Origin: Vibrio gallicus
GTDB taxonomy: Bacteria; Pseudomonadota; Gammaproteobacteria; Enterobacterales; Vibrionaceae
DNA length: 64,000 nt
Direction: 5' to 3'
Assembly: GCF_024346875.1 (NCBI RefSeq)
Contig: NZ_AP024872.1
Coordinates: 868,001 to 932,000 of the forward strand
Below are positions 16,959-26,294 of the stretch, one piece after another (the first letter of the stretch is position 1; each line of letters begins with the position of its first letter). The notes under the pieces were generated by a model, which was not told the origin of the DNA, made no database searches, and was given only the letters and a program-made list of their open reading frames with translations. A program made the position numbers and the translations under genes.

Positions 16959-17070
16959 AATCACTCTCTAGATTCATAACAAGTTATAATTCGGATAGGG
17001 TTTAGTATGCATTGTTCACTATTAATGCAATACTGTCTCGAAAGTCACCATTCGCTCAAATCAAGACAAA

Positions 17071-18042
17071 ATGCCTAAATCAGACGATATTATTAAGATT
17101 ACTTTAGTTGCTTTTGAAGGGATCAGTGCTTTTCATCTATCTGTACCCTGCATGGTATTTCAAGATATCTTTGTGGGTCAGCCTCCTCGGTTTGATCTGG
17201 AAATATGTACTGAAAGCGGCTCACAGTTTGAAACTGGCTCTGGCTTTAGTGTTGTGATTGATCAAGATCTAAGCGCCATCGAAGACGCAGATATTGTTAT
17301 TATCCCAAGCTGGCCAAGTGAATTACCACAGCCGAGCACACAACTGCTTACGGCACTACAAAAACACCATACCAACGGCAAATTGTTAGTTGGACTGTGC
17401 TTGGGCGCTTATGCCCTTGGGTGTACTGGGGTTTTAGATGGTAAGCGAGCAACAACGCACTGGGCATTTACCGAACAATTTCAGCGTCGTTTCCCCAAGG
17501 TAGAGTTTGACCCAAACCCTCTTTTTATTGAGCATGAAACTGTTATGACCTCTGCTGGAATCGCCGCCTCACTGGATTGTTGTCTACATATAGTGCGTCG
17601 ATTTTGCGGCAGTGAGCTTGCCAATGATCTAGCGCGAAAGATGGTTACCGCCCCCTTTCGTAACGGGGGACAGCAGCAGTACATCCCTGCCCCTATCAAC
17701 ACCAAAGCTGTTACCGAGACAAGTCTTAGTCTTGTGATTGAACAAGTAGAGCAAAATCTAAATCAACCACATGCGTTAGATGAGGTAGCCAAGCGCAGTG
17801 CAATGAGTAAACGCACCTTCACCCGCCAATTTAAAGCCTCTTATGGCTGTACATTTGGCGAATGGTTGCAAAATCAACGCTTAGTGCTGAGTCAGCGCAT
17901 ATTGGAAACCACTCAGATACCTATTTCTCAAGTCGCTGAGCAGGCAGGCTTTGGCTCTGAAAGCGTGTTTAGAAAACACTTTAAGAGCACTTTTCATGTA
18001 TCACCGACTCAATGGCGCGCTTCGTTTAGCAGTAGTGTTTAG
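17071..18042 (+). CDS. GlxA/FtrA-type AraC-family transcriptional regulator
   Basis: A 323-residue two-domain regulator: an N-terminal DJ-1/PfpI-like (GATase1) domain with the nucleophile-elbow GLCLGAYALG (Cys near 111), and a C-terminal AraC double helix-turn-helix (ALDEVAKRSAMSKRTFTRQF, then PISQVAEQAGFGSESVFRKHF). Such regulators sense small metabolites and activate adjacent genes. It is divergent from the MBL hydrolase with about 110 bases between, so that gene is the likely target. The convergent glycerate kinase begins its stop only 12 bases away. Confidence 0.9.
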   Translation: MPKSDDIIKITLVAFEGISAFHLSVPCMVFQDIFVGQPPRFDLEICTESGSQFETGSGFSVVIDQDLSAIEDADIVIIPSWPSELPQPSTQLLTALQKHHTNGKLLVGLCLGAYALGCTGVLDGKRATTHWAFTEQFQRRFPKVEFDPNPLFIEHETVMTSAGIAASLDCCLHIVRRFCGSELANDLARKMVTAPFRNGGQQQYIPAPINTKAVTETSLSLVIEQVEQNLNQPHALDEVAKRSAMSKRTFTRQFKASYGCTFGEWLQNQRLVLSQRILETTQIPISQVAEQAGFGSESVFRKHFKSTFHVSPTQWRASFSSSV

Positions 18043-18054
18043 TTAATCTAAGAA

Positions 18055-19209
18055 TTACATCTGCTGACCTAATTTCAGCGTAGCGGCGACGTTACGTGCT
18101 GTTCTAATTAGGTTTCCCTCTGCTTCTTCAAGCACTTGAGGTAATGTTTGTGGTGAGCGTACTGTCCCAAATAAGCTAGACATAGTCTCGTAGAGAGCAT
18201 CAACATCCTTCCCTAAAGAGCCCGCTATCGCAATGGTTGGGATATTTTGTTTGTGCGCGCGTTGAGCGATGCCGAAAGGTGTTTTGCCTTGCAGGGTTTG
18301 GTTATCCATCTGACCTTCTCCGGTTACAACTAGCGAAGCACCTTCAAGCACCTTATCTGCATCTAAGGCGTCCAATACCACTTCGATACCCGCTTTGAGC
18401 TGAACATTAAATGCAATACTTAACCCTAACGGAGTGCCACCAGCGGCCCCAAACCCAGCTAAATTTCGATGGTCAACATTGGTATGTACTTGAGCAACAT
18501 CCGCAAAGTGTCCTAAAGCTGCATCCAATTCAACAACCTCTGCCGGCGAAGCACCTTTTTGCGGACCAAATACAGCACTGGCTCCGTTGTCACCACATAA
18601 TGGATTACTCACATCGCATGCAACAACCAAGGCCACCTCTTTGCATCTGGAGTGTAGACCCGCTAAATCTATGTTAGCTAACTGGCTTAACGCGGCCCCG
18701 CCACCAGATAACTCATTGCCTTGCTTATCTAACAACCTGCCGCCCAGCGCTTGGAAGATACCTGCGCCAGCGTCATTAGTTGCGCTGCCACCTAAACCAA
18801 TAATGATTTGTTCAACTCCACTATCCAAAGCGTCTTTAATTAGTAATCCTGTGCCAAACGACGATGCTATCAGTGGCGCTCGCTCATCAACACTCAACTG
18901 GTCTAAGCCTGAAGCTAGCGCCAATTCAACTAGCGCGGTTTTTACACTTTTGCCTTCCAGTTGTTGTTCAAGCGATGCCCAATAGGCAGTGCATTCACGC
19001 CCCAAAGCATCCGTGGTTTTTAGTAATTGCTTGTTTCCGTTGAGCGCAGTTAACAGTACATCTACCGTGCCTTCACCACCGTCAGCCAGTGGCATTTTGA
19101 CAAATTCGGCGCAAGGGAAGACATCCGAAAACCCACGTTCAATGCACGTTGCAACTTGATGAGCAGCGAGTGATTCCTTAAATGAATCTGGGGCAATGAC
19201 AATTTTCAT
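18055..19209 (-). CDS. Glycerate 2-kinase (GarK/GlxK family)
   Basis: A 384-residue cytosolic kinase that phosphorylates D-glycerate to 2-phosphoglycerate with ATP, feeding glycerate, glyoxylate or tartronate semialdehyde carbon into glycolysis. Diagnostic blocks are the N-terminal IAPDSFKESL, PLADGGEGTVD, the GLGGSATNDAGAG loop and GEGQMDNQTLQGKTPFG near the C-terminus. Start is at the ATG at 19209 (AGGTGGC before it); an upstream GTG adds three residues. No glyoxylate carboligase or reductase gene is next to it, so the source pathway is not shown here. Confidence 0.93.
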   Translation of the reverse strand: MKIVIAPDSFKESLAAHQVATCIERGFSDVFPCAEFVKMPLADGGEGTVDVLLTALNGNKQLLKTTDALGRECTAYWASLEQQLEGKSVKTALVELALASGLDQLSVDERAPLIASSFGTGLLIKDALDSGVEQIIIGLGGSATNDAGAGIFQALGGRLLDKQGNELSGGGAALSQLANIDLAGLHSRCKEVALVVACDVSNPLCGDNGASAVFGPQKGASPAEVVELDAALGHFADVAQVHTNVDHRNLAGFGAAGGTPLGLSIAFNVQLKAGIEVVLDALDADKVLEGASLVVTGEGQMDNQTLQGKTPFGIAQRAHKQNIPTIAIAGSLGKDVDALYETMSSLFGTVRSPQTLPQVLEEAEGNLIRTARNVAATLKLGQQM

Positions 19210-19385
19210 TTGTGCCACCTATCTATCTGGTTGTCGTAAAGCTTAAGTAGATGAGATGGCATCAGATATTGATGCTCATACCTGATGGGCTGTGCATACA
19301 ATGAGAGCATCCTCATGTTAGGTTTTGTTGAATACCCTTTATGGGGCATCTTCAACACAGTTATTCGATATCTAATCTTTTTTAA

Positions 19386-20231
19386 TCAAACATTTACGTT
19401 AGAAAAGTACTCTCGCCACGAGATATGCTCGCGCCCAGCGGCTTGTGCATAATGGCTTGGGTTGTTGGACTTTCCTTCGCGAATTCCTTGGTAGATACCC
19501 GCAATGACACAGCCAATAAACTCTCCTAACTCTGCAACTCTGTCTTGCTGATAATCTTCAACACTCATAGATTCAAATCTCAGTTTAGTGTTAAAGGCCA
19601 TGTTCATATAATTGGTCAATTCGCTTTGAGTAATTGCCTCACCGTGTAGGTTATAAACCTGCCCATTATGCTTATCTTCAACTAACATACGAGCATAGGC
19701 ATAGCCAAGCTCTACTCTTGTGGTATATCCACACCTACCGTCAGCTGCGCAGTTAAATATTCCACCAAGCTTTTTATAACTCTCGATATATTCAATATCA
19801 GGTTCAATATAGATACCATTGCGGCCAATAGCCCAGTGTAATCCACTCTCACGTATATCTTGTTCAGTTTGGCGGTTACTCTGAATCACAGGAGAGAAGG
19901 CTGTATTTTGTTCAGCCCCTTGTACACTGGTATAAACCAGCTTCTTCACTCCCGCTTTTTTAGCGGCACTAATTACGTTTCTATGTTGCTGGATGCGTTT
20001 CTCTGGCGCATCCATACCAGACACGATCAACAATATATCAACACCTGACAACGAATGCTCCAGTTGTGCAGGATCATTGTAATCACCCGCTCTTACTTCT
20101 ACCCCTAGATGCACGGCGCGTTGTGGTGTTCTTGCAAGCGCAATGACATTATCTTTTGAGGTTTGCTTAATTACTGCTTGTACAATAGCAGCACCTAATT
20201 GCCCACTTGCCGCTGTGACAGCGATTTTCAT
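19386..20231 (-). CDS. NAD(P)H:quinone oxidoreductase, QorB/NmrA-like SDR
   Basis: An atypical short-chain dehydrogenase of 281 residues with an N-terminal Rossmann motif TAASGQLGAAIV and the strand pattern of E. coli QorB (YtfG), including QHRNVISAAKKAGVKKLVYTS. In the family it reduces quinones with NADPH or senses the NADP(H) ratio. The ATG at 20231 is chosen because GGAG precedes it and homologues begin at this strand. It is monocistronic. A second NmrA-like protein lies at 25361, unrelated in position. Confidence 0.82.
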   Translation of the reverse strand: MKIAVTAASGQLGAAIVQAVIKQTSKDNVIALARTPQRAVHLGVEVRAGDYNDPAQLEHSLSGVDILLIVSGMDAPEKRIQQHRNVISAAKKAGVKKLVYTSVQGAEQNTAFSPVIQSNRQTEQDIRESGLHWAIGRNGIYIEPDIEYIESYKKLGGIFNCAADGRCGYTTRVELGYAYARMLVEDKHNGQVYNLHGEAITQSELTNYMNMAFNTKLRFESMSVEDYQQDRVAELGEFIGCVIAGIYQGIREGKSNNPSHYAQAAGREHISWREYFSNVNV

Positions 20232-20458
20232 ACCACGCTCCAAGGTCATCCTTACATCTAAATAAGCGTAGGCGATTTAATGGTTTAGCGATAATGAAAC
20301 ACCTTATTCCATGTTATGCATTTCGACCAAGATACGGAGTCACCAAAATTAAATACATAACAGTCAAGATTATTAACAATAGTTGGTGCCAATTTTGGAT
20401 GTAATGCGTAACAATAAGGTTTATATCGTCGCCATCAAAGATTGAGATAAGCAGGTAT

Positions 20459-20773
20459 ATGAAAGAATTAAACCTCATAAATGAGCCATCAATTGGCAGG
20501 GTAACGCTGCCAACCGGTGAAACAGCTCCATGGTTCTATAACCCTGACACCACTAAAATTGCACGGTTTGCAACGAGAGTTGTTTTTCGTCCCAACGAAT
20601 ATGGGCAAGAGTACATTTATATGCTGCTACTACCTAACAACAGCATAAATAATGGTTCGACAGTTAAATTGGCCTCTATCGCTAATGACCTAGGTTCAGT
20701 TGAGGGTAAACCTTACAAACCATATGTTTCTAAAAACATCTATGCCATTGCCGAGTGTGAAATAACAAAGTGA
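20459..20773 (+). CDS. Small hypothetical protein
   Basis: A 104-residue protein without signal peptide or membrane segment and of no family I recognise. It has a mixed beta-like composition (RVTLPTGETAPWFYNP, TRVVFRPNEYGQEYIYML), an even codon pattern and AGCAGG before the ATG, which argues that it is a real gene. It sits alone between the QorB-like gene and copG-like gene, convergent with the latter. Confidence 0.6.
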   Translation: MKELNLINEPSIGRVTLPTGETAPWFYNPDTTKIARFATRVVFRPNEYGQEYIYMLLLPNNSINNGSTVKLASIANDLGSVEGKPYKPYVSKNIYAIAECEITK

Positions 20774-20891
20774 GTCCGCATATCACCGATATGTGACAGT
20801 GATAGCACACATTAATTTTAAGCGAGCGTTAAGTGTTCGGTTACCTTCAATGTTGAAGACCGATGAGAGTTTAGATATGGCTAAAACCCAT

Positions 20892-21338
20892 TCAATACTT
20901 TTGGTAAAGTTTGACCTCACCTGATTGACTAAAGGACACAACATTAAAGTCTTTATACTCTTGTCCAGAACTTGCCATTCCAGGAGAATGTTGAGGCATA
21001 CCAGGGGCTGCAATCCCAGATATATTGTTTGGCCTTTCCTCCAATAGACGTTTAATATCGGGTTCAGGTACATGCCCTTCAATCATATATCCATCAATAA
21101 TCGCTGTATGACATGACATCACTTGATTCGGCATACCAAACTGTTTTCTCACATGACTCCAGTCTCGAGTATTATTGACATGCACTTCGTAGCCTTTTTC
21201 CTCCATGATTTCGGCCCATTCGTTACAACACCCACAGGATGGAGACTTGTACAAGTCTACGACTGGCTTAGCGAAAATATTGAAACTAAAAACCAAACAA
21301 GAAAGAGCAACAACTCTTAGTTCATTTTTCATATCCAT
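20892..21338 (-). CDS. Periplasmic copper-resistance protein, DUF411/CopG-like
   Basis: A 148-residue exported protein (signal peptide ending FNIFA) with the DUF411 fold. The thioredoxin-like SPSCGCCNEW motif gives CxCC, and MSCHTA gives a second Cys-His pair; these together bind copper in Vibrio cholerae CopG, a periplasmic copper-handling redox protein. The C-terminal Met-rich PGMPQHSPGMASSGQ stretch could also bind copper. No copA or cueR gene is adjacent; a transposase element lies directly upstream and may have altered the promoter context. Confidence 0.88.
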   Translation of the reverse strand: MDMKNELRVVALSCLVFSFNIFAKPVVDLYKSPSCGCCNEWAEIMEEKGYEVHVNNTRDWSHVRKQFGMPNQVMSCHTAIIDGYMIEGHVPEPDIKRLLEERPNNISGIAAPGMPQHSPGMASSGQEYKDFNVVSFSQSGEVKLYQKY

Positions 21339-21673
21339 ACCTACTAAATTGTCATGCAGAATCCATTTTTAACGTTTCTCGGCTATAAAGAAATCTCTTT
21401 AGATTCCATCTAAAACACCTTAGTTTCATATAGCTCAACATTCAACCGCAGCAATACTTCTCAATTCTGGACAGCCAATAATTAAATCTTTAGAACCATA
21501 CTGAACAGTTAAATGATGACGTATAAAATATTGTGTTTAAATCGGATAAATGTTGATTAATACCGTGAAATTGACATTAAAATACGTAAATTAGCGAATT
21601 CAAGGCGTGGCGTATCGTTAGCTAGGCTAATTAATAAAGATGTGTGGTGGATATGAGTAAATAGAGCGAGTGG
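21339..21673. other. Intergenic: promoter of copG-like gene and left flank of element copy 2
   Basis: About 130 bases precede the element end at 21469 and should hold the leftward promoter. From 21539 the sequence is the near-identical flank shared with copy 1. No gene seen. Confidence 0.55.
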
Positions 21674-22786
21674 TTAGTGCAAACATCGTCGCAGTTGGTT
21701 CTTTTTCGCTATCCATCGCCTACCTGTGTGCTCTGCAAATAACGCCAATTCATCTAGTGTACCGACAGCTCCTTGATAATCTTTACCAAAATTACTGGCT
21801 AAGCCCATCCAAGTCTCTGTATCTAAGCCAAGTGAATGTAGTAGTTTCGGGTGCGAAGCGACAATTGCACCGGGTTTGTCATTTCGAATAGTACGGCCAC
21901 TCCAATCCACTAGTTCAATATAATCGAGTAATGAATACGGAATGCCTCGCTGCTCGGACTCACTGGTATCGCCAACAAAACCAAATAATCCCTTCTTGTT
22001 ACAAGGGGGCTCGCTTTGCTGTTCATCTTGATGTGACACTCCGTGAACACGCTCATAAACGGAGGTGTATTCAGACGCTTCGATGCTGTCGTTGATGCCT
22101 GCGCGTATGGGGTTCAAATCGACATAAGCCATGCACGTTAATAAGGCTTCTTCATCGAGTAACGCTTGCGACTTAAACCGCCCCTCCCAAAACCTTCCGG
22201 AGCAGTCATCTTCTGCGTTGGCTTTGCGTGCAATAAACTCATTTAGGCTGCGCATGAACCATGAAATATCAATAAGCCGCTCTCGCCAATCATTGATGAT
22301 ACTAAGAGCCGCTTTACTTTCAACTTCAGCGCAGGTTTGCTTTTTTAGCCAGCGCTGAACTAATACGGGAAGTGAGTACAACTGCCCCCATCTCCAACAG
22401 ACCTCTTCATCACTAAGCTGTTGATTTAATTTCTCATCGACATGCAGCACAATGTGGTAATGATTTGACATCACCGCATAGGCGCAGATATCCATACTAA
22501 ATACCGTCGACAAATAATGCATCCGCTCAACCACCCATGCTCGGCGGTGCTCAAATGATTGCCCTGTATATTTATCGTCGCCACACAGATAGGCTCGACG
22601 AACACAACGCGAGATACAATGGTAATAAGGGGTATCAGAAAGGGAGACTTGAGACTGTCGAGATTGGGTCATAACAACTACCTCTAAGATGCACTGTGTA
22701 TCATTTAAGGTTAGTTGTGGGACCAAGAGGCGTCAATATTTATGGGTGTCCGCTAATTTTCTATTGATGGGTGTCCGCATATTTTA
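21469..22786 (-). mobile_element. REP-associated tyrosine transposase element, copy 2
   Basis: Left end has GGACAGCCA at 21469-21477, the counterpart of GGACACCCA in copy 1; right end has TGGGTGTCC at 22743-22751 and 22768-22776. Between 21539 and about 22760 it parallels copy 1 at a constant offset of 19817 with few differences. The element lies between copG and a small lipoprotein gene. Confidence 0.75.
21674..22672 (-). CDS. REP-associated tyrosine (Y1/IS200-like) transposase, copy 2
   Basis: This 332-residue protein equals copy 1 except for Gly in place of Ser in the MGLASNF segment. HUH residues HYH at 71-73 and Tyr183 in AYVDLNPIRAG are intact. The 16 base differences from copy 1 all fall in the 3' half of the gene (window positions about 21750 to 22280); the 5' 450 bases are identical. 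The start at 22672 follows the same GAGG site. Confidence 0.9.
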   Translation of the reverse strand: MTQSRQSQVSLSDTPYYHCISRCVRRAYLCGDDKYTGQSFEHRRAWVVERMHYLSTVFSMDICAYAVMSNHYHIVLHVDEKLNQQLSDEEVCWRWGQLYSLPVLVQRWLKKQTCAEVESKAALSIINDWRERLIDISWFMRSLNEFIARKANAEDDCSGRFWEGRFKSQALLDEEALLTCMAYVDLNPIRAGINDSIEASEYTSVYERVHGVSHQDEQQSEPPCNKKGLFGFVGDTSESEQRGIPYSLLDYIELVDWSGRTIRNDKPGAIVASHPKLLHSLGLDTETWMGLASNFGKDYQGAVGTLDELALFAEHTGRRWIAKKNQLRRCLH

Positions 22787-22920
22787 GTGAAGCAACAATA
22801 ATACAAACATTTTCTGGTCCTATTACCTCAGTAATATCAGATATATATAAAGATCATTATTCAGTCGCTTAATTAATATCTAATATCGCAACATATTATC
22901 TATATTAGTTTGGATTTAGA

Positions 22921-23169
22921 GTGAAAAAGTTCATAATTGTTTCATCAGTATTAGTCTTTTCAGGTTGTGCCACAGTGGCTCAAATGCAATCTCATGTACC
23001 TACCGAACCACAAGGTGGCAAGGTGTATTGCGAAACATTTGAAACTGAAGACGGTGATCAAAAAAACACTTATGCTTCTTCTAAAGAAGATTCTCGTTTA
23101 GTTTACGTTTCAGAGGTTGCTCACGACTCAGGCAAAGGCACAACACTAACCATGTGCTTTGAAAAATAG
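22921..23169 (+). CDS. Small lipoprotein
   Basis: An 82-residue predicted lipoprotein starting at GTG. The signal peptide VKKFIIVSSVLVFSGC ends in a lipobox FSGC. The mature part has two further Cys (VYCETFE and TMCFEK) that may form a disulfide. I recognise no family. It follows transposase element 2 by about 135 bases and ends 60 bases before a convergent transporter remnant. Signal and lipobox make a real gene likely. Confidence 0.7.
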   Translation: MKKFIIVSSVLVFSGCATVAQMQSHVPTEPQGGKVYCETFETEDGDQKNTYASSKEDSRLVYVSEVAHDSGKGTTLTMCFEK

Positions 23170-23228
23170 TTAGACCGCTCGTAATCAATAATGATCTCTT
23201 GAGTATCTCAGTGCAGAGCTGTCGGTAC

Positions 23229-24198
23229 TCAACATCTTGAACGGTTGTTACTGTGTTGGCAACGATAAGCCCAAAGCATAGGGAGCAATGCACTGGCGAA
23301 GATAGTTAACGCACCAATAATCGACCATCTATCTGGCAATTCAGAGAACACCACCAAACCAATAATAATGGAGTAGATGATCTTGACGTACTCTATGTTA
23401 ACAATAATATTCGCAGGAGCCCATTTGTAAGCGGAAATACCAACGTATTGCGCTAGTGAAGAGATAACACCAACCAACAGTAATAATATAAAATCGGCTA
23501 GCGTTGGGGTACTCCACAAATAAATGGTTGGGATAAGAGCAATCAAACCAATCGGTAGCGCTTGATACACCATCAAGGTGATTTTGGGTTCACTGTGAGC
23601 CATTTTTTTAACACATATACCGCTACTGCAGCACCTAACGCCGCAACTATCCCAATATTACATACACATTATGGCTATCCTCAAAGGTAGGTCGCACAAC
23701 CATCATCACCCCTATAAACCCCACCAATATACTAAATATGCGCCCTCGCGTGATCTGTTCTGCTAATACAAAGCGCGCAATCACCGCCACAAAAAGCACC
23801 TGCAAAAAACCTAACGCCGTTGCATCTGCAAATTGAATATTGCTAATCGTTATAAATCCACAATAAAGCGCGGTAAAAGCACCTGTTATCCGCAAAGCGT
23901 GAAGTCGTAGCTTGTTAGGTCTTAGCAACACATTAATACTTTTTAGGGCAGCTGGGACAAGCAATAGCATAAAGATCAGCTGTCTAAAAAACAGAATTTG
24001 AAAGGTATCGAAATCTGCACTTAGCTTACGCACGAAAATACCAACAATAGTAAATAAGGCCGTTGAAATAAGGGCAAGTATGCAGCCCTTCATCGTCGAC
24101 GGGAGGTAATTAAAAAGCTGTAATACCTTGGGATGTTGCACCGTATATTTTGCGAGTAACTGATACACCGAGATGAGTCCCTTTGGGAAAGTGGTCAA
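23229..24198 (-). pseudogene. EamA/DMT-family transporter, frameshifted
   Basis: Two open frames together encode one inner-membrane drug/metabolite transporter of about 10 segments. The 5' frame (24198 to 23647) gives the first EamA repeat and ends prematurely after VYVILG; the second frame continues as IVAALGAAVAVYVLKK, then MAHSEPKITLMVYQ, to the stop at 23229. Joining them after the glycine codon near 23650 restores a continuous protein, so one base is missing there. Either the gene is inactivated or the sequence has an error at this place. The start is also unclear: the longest frame begins with TTG at 24198, and the conserved part begins at the ATG at 24093. Substrate unknown. Confidence 0.8.
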
Positions 24199-24287
24199 GT
24201 GAGAGTAATTATTCTAAACGCATTACTTATAAACAAGTTAACTCAATAACCATAGTAAGCATGAATACGTTGTTTGAAACAGCACTT

Positions 24288-25202
24288 TTAGGTTGTTGAA
24301 CCTAATAATTTTTGTTTGAATTGTTGGCGCTTACTACGTATAAACTCGATAAAAAGCTGGGACTTGAGTGGTAAGTGACGCTTATCAGGATACACCAATA
24401 ACAGCGTTCTCTCTTGTGGAATCCACTGTTCCAGGACCGGTTTCATAACACCACCTTCAATCTCTTCACGTAGTAACGAATAAGGTAAGTAGCACACACC
24501 AACGTGATGCAAGGCAAGCTCTCTCGTCACATTAAAATCATCACAAATCAATTCTGAATTATTGGTAACTTCGATCTCTTCACTATTGTAGTTGAATCGC
24601 CAAGGAAGGAAGTACCCCTCGATATGATTGTGAATACAAGGCATCTGGAACAGATCTCTGGGGTGAGTTGGCTGCCCATAGTTAGCGAAGTAGCGCGGAG
24701 AGCCTGCTAATACATATTTAACTGGGGATAAGGTCAATGCCATCAGACTCGAGTCATGTAGCGGGCCTAATCGGAAGGCGAAGTCGATACTCTGCTTGGT
24801 AAGATCTTGATAGCGGTTTGATGAAGCTAAGTTGATCCGGATAGTTGGATAAAGTGTTCTAAACTCAGCGATGATAGGAGCTAACAAGTCTTGGCTAAGG
24901 GCCTTAGGTGCTGTGATAGTTAAGGAGCCAATAGGCTGAGTAGCCATATCTTCCGCTTGATTGTACAGCTCAAAAACTGTTTCAGCTATCAGCTGAGCCT
25001 TAGGCAAGACTTGCTCCCCTAACTCAGTTAAAGATAACGAGCGTGTTGAGCGATTAAGCAACTTACCACCGAGGTCATGCTCTAGCTGCTGTATTTTTCG
25101 ACTCACCGTTGTAGTTGGCACACTCAACTGCCTCGCAGCTTCAGCAAAGCTACTCAACTCCACAACTTTGGCAAACAGCGGTAAAGCAGATAGTTCTTTC
25201 AT
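24288..25202 (-). CDS. LysR-family transcriptional regulator
   Basis: A 304-residue regulator with a classical N-terminal helix-turn-helix (SSFAEAARQLSVPTTTVSRKIQQLEHDLGGKLLNRSTRSLSLT) of the CrgA/DmlR-like branch. It is divergent from the NmrA-type reductase at 25361 with 158 bases between and probably controls it, responding to an unknown electrophile or metabolite. Confidence 0.9.
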   Translation of the reverse strand: MKELSALPLFAKVVELSSFAEAARQLSVPTTTVSRKIQQLEHDLGGKLLNRSTRSLSLTELGEQVLPKAQLIAETVFELYNQAEDMATQPIGSLTITAPKALSQDLLAPIIAEFRTLYPTIRINLASSNRYQDLTKQSIDFAFRLGPLHDSSLMALTLSPVKYVLAGSPRYFANYGQPTHPRDLFQMPCIHNHIEGYFLPWRFNYNSEEIEVTNNSELICDDFNVTRELALHHVGVCYLPYSLLREEIEGGVMKPVLEQWIPQERTLLLVYPDKRHLPLKSQLFIEFIRSKRQQFKQKLLGSTT

Positions 25203-25220
25203 TCTCTCTAAACCCTAACA

Positions 25221-25236
25221 ATCCCATATGTGGGAT
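25221..25236. promoter_or_regulatory. Possible LysR operator between lysR and the NmrA-like gene
   Basis: ATCCCA-TATG-TGGGAT is a dyad directly upstream of the lysR ATG in the divergent spacer, where autoregulation by the LysR protein would be expected. The assignment rests on position and symmetry only. Confidence 0.35.
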
Positions 25237-25360
25237 AGTAAAGTGCATTTTAACCCTCTAATCAATGTTTTTGATATTTACTATAGTACCCCCATACAAC
25301 ACAGCGCACTCCATTTACGCTGTAGATTATGATTAGATTAATGAGATAACGAAGGGGTTA

Positions 25361-26224
25361 ATGATGGAAATTCTAGTATTAGGTGCGACAGGCAATACGG
25401 GTTCAGAGGTTGTACGTCAACTTAAACAGCAACAGGTTGATTTCGGTATTATGGCTCGCAACGCAGATGCGGCAACAACACTCGACGTTGCTCCAAGTCA
25501 GGTTCGTGTAAGCAGCTACGACAATGTTGATACCATGACAGAAGCGATGCGCGGCATTAAAAAGATATACGTTGCAATGCCTGCCCATCCTAATAATCAA
25601 AAATGGATAGAAAATATTGTGGCCGCGGCTAAAAATGCCAATGTCGAACTGATTGTGAAGCTTTCAGGTATGGGGGCTAAATCCGATGCGGGATCCGAGA
25701 TTATACGCACCCATGTAATAACAGATGATATCGTTAAGGCCTCAGGTATTAGCTATACCATAGTGCAACCAAACTCCTTCTTCCAGAATCTTTATGCCAG
25801 TCTTGGCACAATCAATGCGATGGGGCAGTTTTTCTTACCGCTGGCACAAGCAAAACAGAGTGTCATTGATATTCGTGATGTAGCAACAGTGGTGGTTTCG
25901 GTATTAACCAAGCCTGATCATCAAAACAAAACTTACTTAATTTCGGGTCCTGAAGCACTGACTTTTACCGAGCAAGCTGAAATATTAAGCGAGCTATCTG
26001 GAAAACAGATCGATTATATCGCTATACCTCAACAAGCGGCAGAGTCGGCTATGAAAGAAGCGGGAATGGATTACTGGAGTGCTGAGAAACTAGCGGAGAT
26101 CATGGCATGGTTTGCCAAGGGTGATTATGCTGACGTTACTACGACAGTAGAAAAGGTAACCGGAAACAAGCCGAGAACCTTCCGCGCTTTTGCTAAAGAA
26201 TTTGTATCACTAATAGAGAAGTAA
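25361..26224 (+). CDS. NmrA-family NAD(P)-binding oxidoreductase
   Basis: A 287-residue atypical short-chain dehydrogenase. The N-terminal GATGNTGSEVV is the dinucleotide motif; MARNADAATTL follows as the second strand, and VKLSGMGAKSDAGSEI, IVQPNSFFQN and IDIRDVATVVV fit NmrA/quinone-reductase relatives. It probably reduces a quinone or acts as a redox sensor. GAAGGGG precedes the start (ATGATG). Likely target of the divergent LysR protein. Confidence 0.85.
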   Translation: MMEILVLGATGNTGSEVVRQLKQQQVDFGIMARNADAATTLDVAPSQVRVSSYDNVDTMTEAMRGIKKIYVAMPAHPNNQKWIENIVAAAKNANVELIVKLSGMGAKSDAGSEIIRTHVITDDIVKASGISYTIVQPNSFFQNLYASLGTINAMGQFFLPLAQAKQSVIDIRDVATVVVSVLTKPDHQNKTYLISGPEALTFTEQAEILSELSGKQIDYIAIPQQAAESAMKEAGMDYWSAEKLAEIMAWFAKGDYADVTTTVEKVTGNKPRTFRAFAKEFVSLIEK

Positions 26225-26294
26225 TCACAACTAACAGAGGGGAGCATATCTGCCCTTTGTTTATAGATGATTCTATCCCAACAAGGACCCATGA

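Noticed and set aside
16976..16990. ATAACAAGTTAT dyad in the MBL/AraC spacer as a third Zur-like site
   Set aside because: It lacks the GTTATA-TATAAC core of the Zur motif and is too short to score.
20783..21082. A 99-codon frame overlapping the copG-like gene
   Set aside because: It is in another frame of the same strand as a well supported gene and has no family features.
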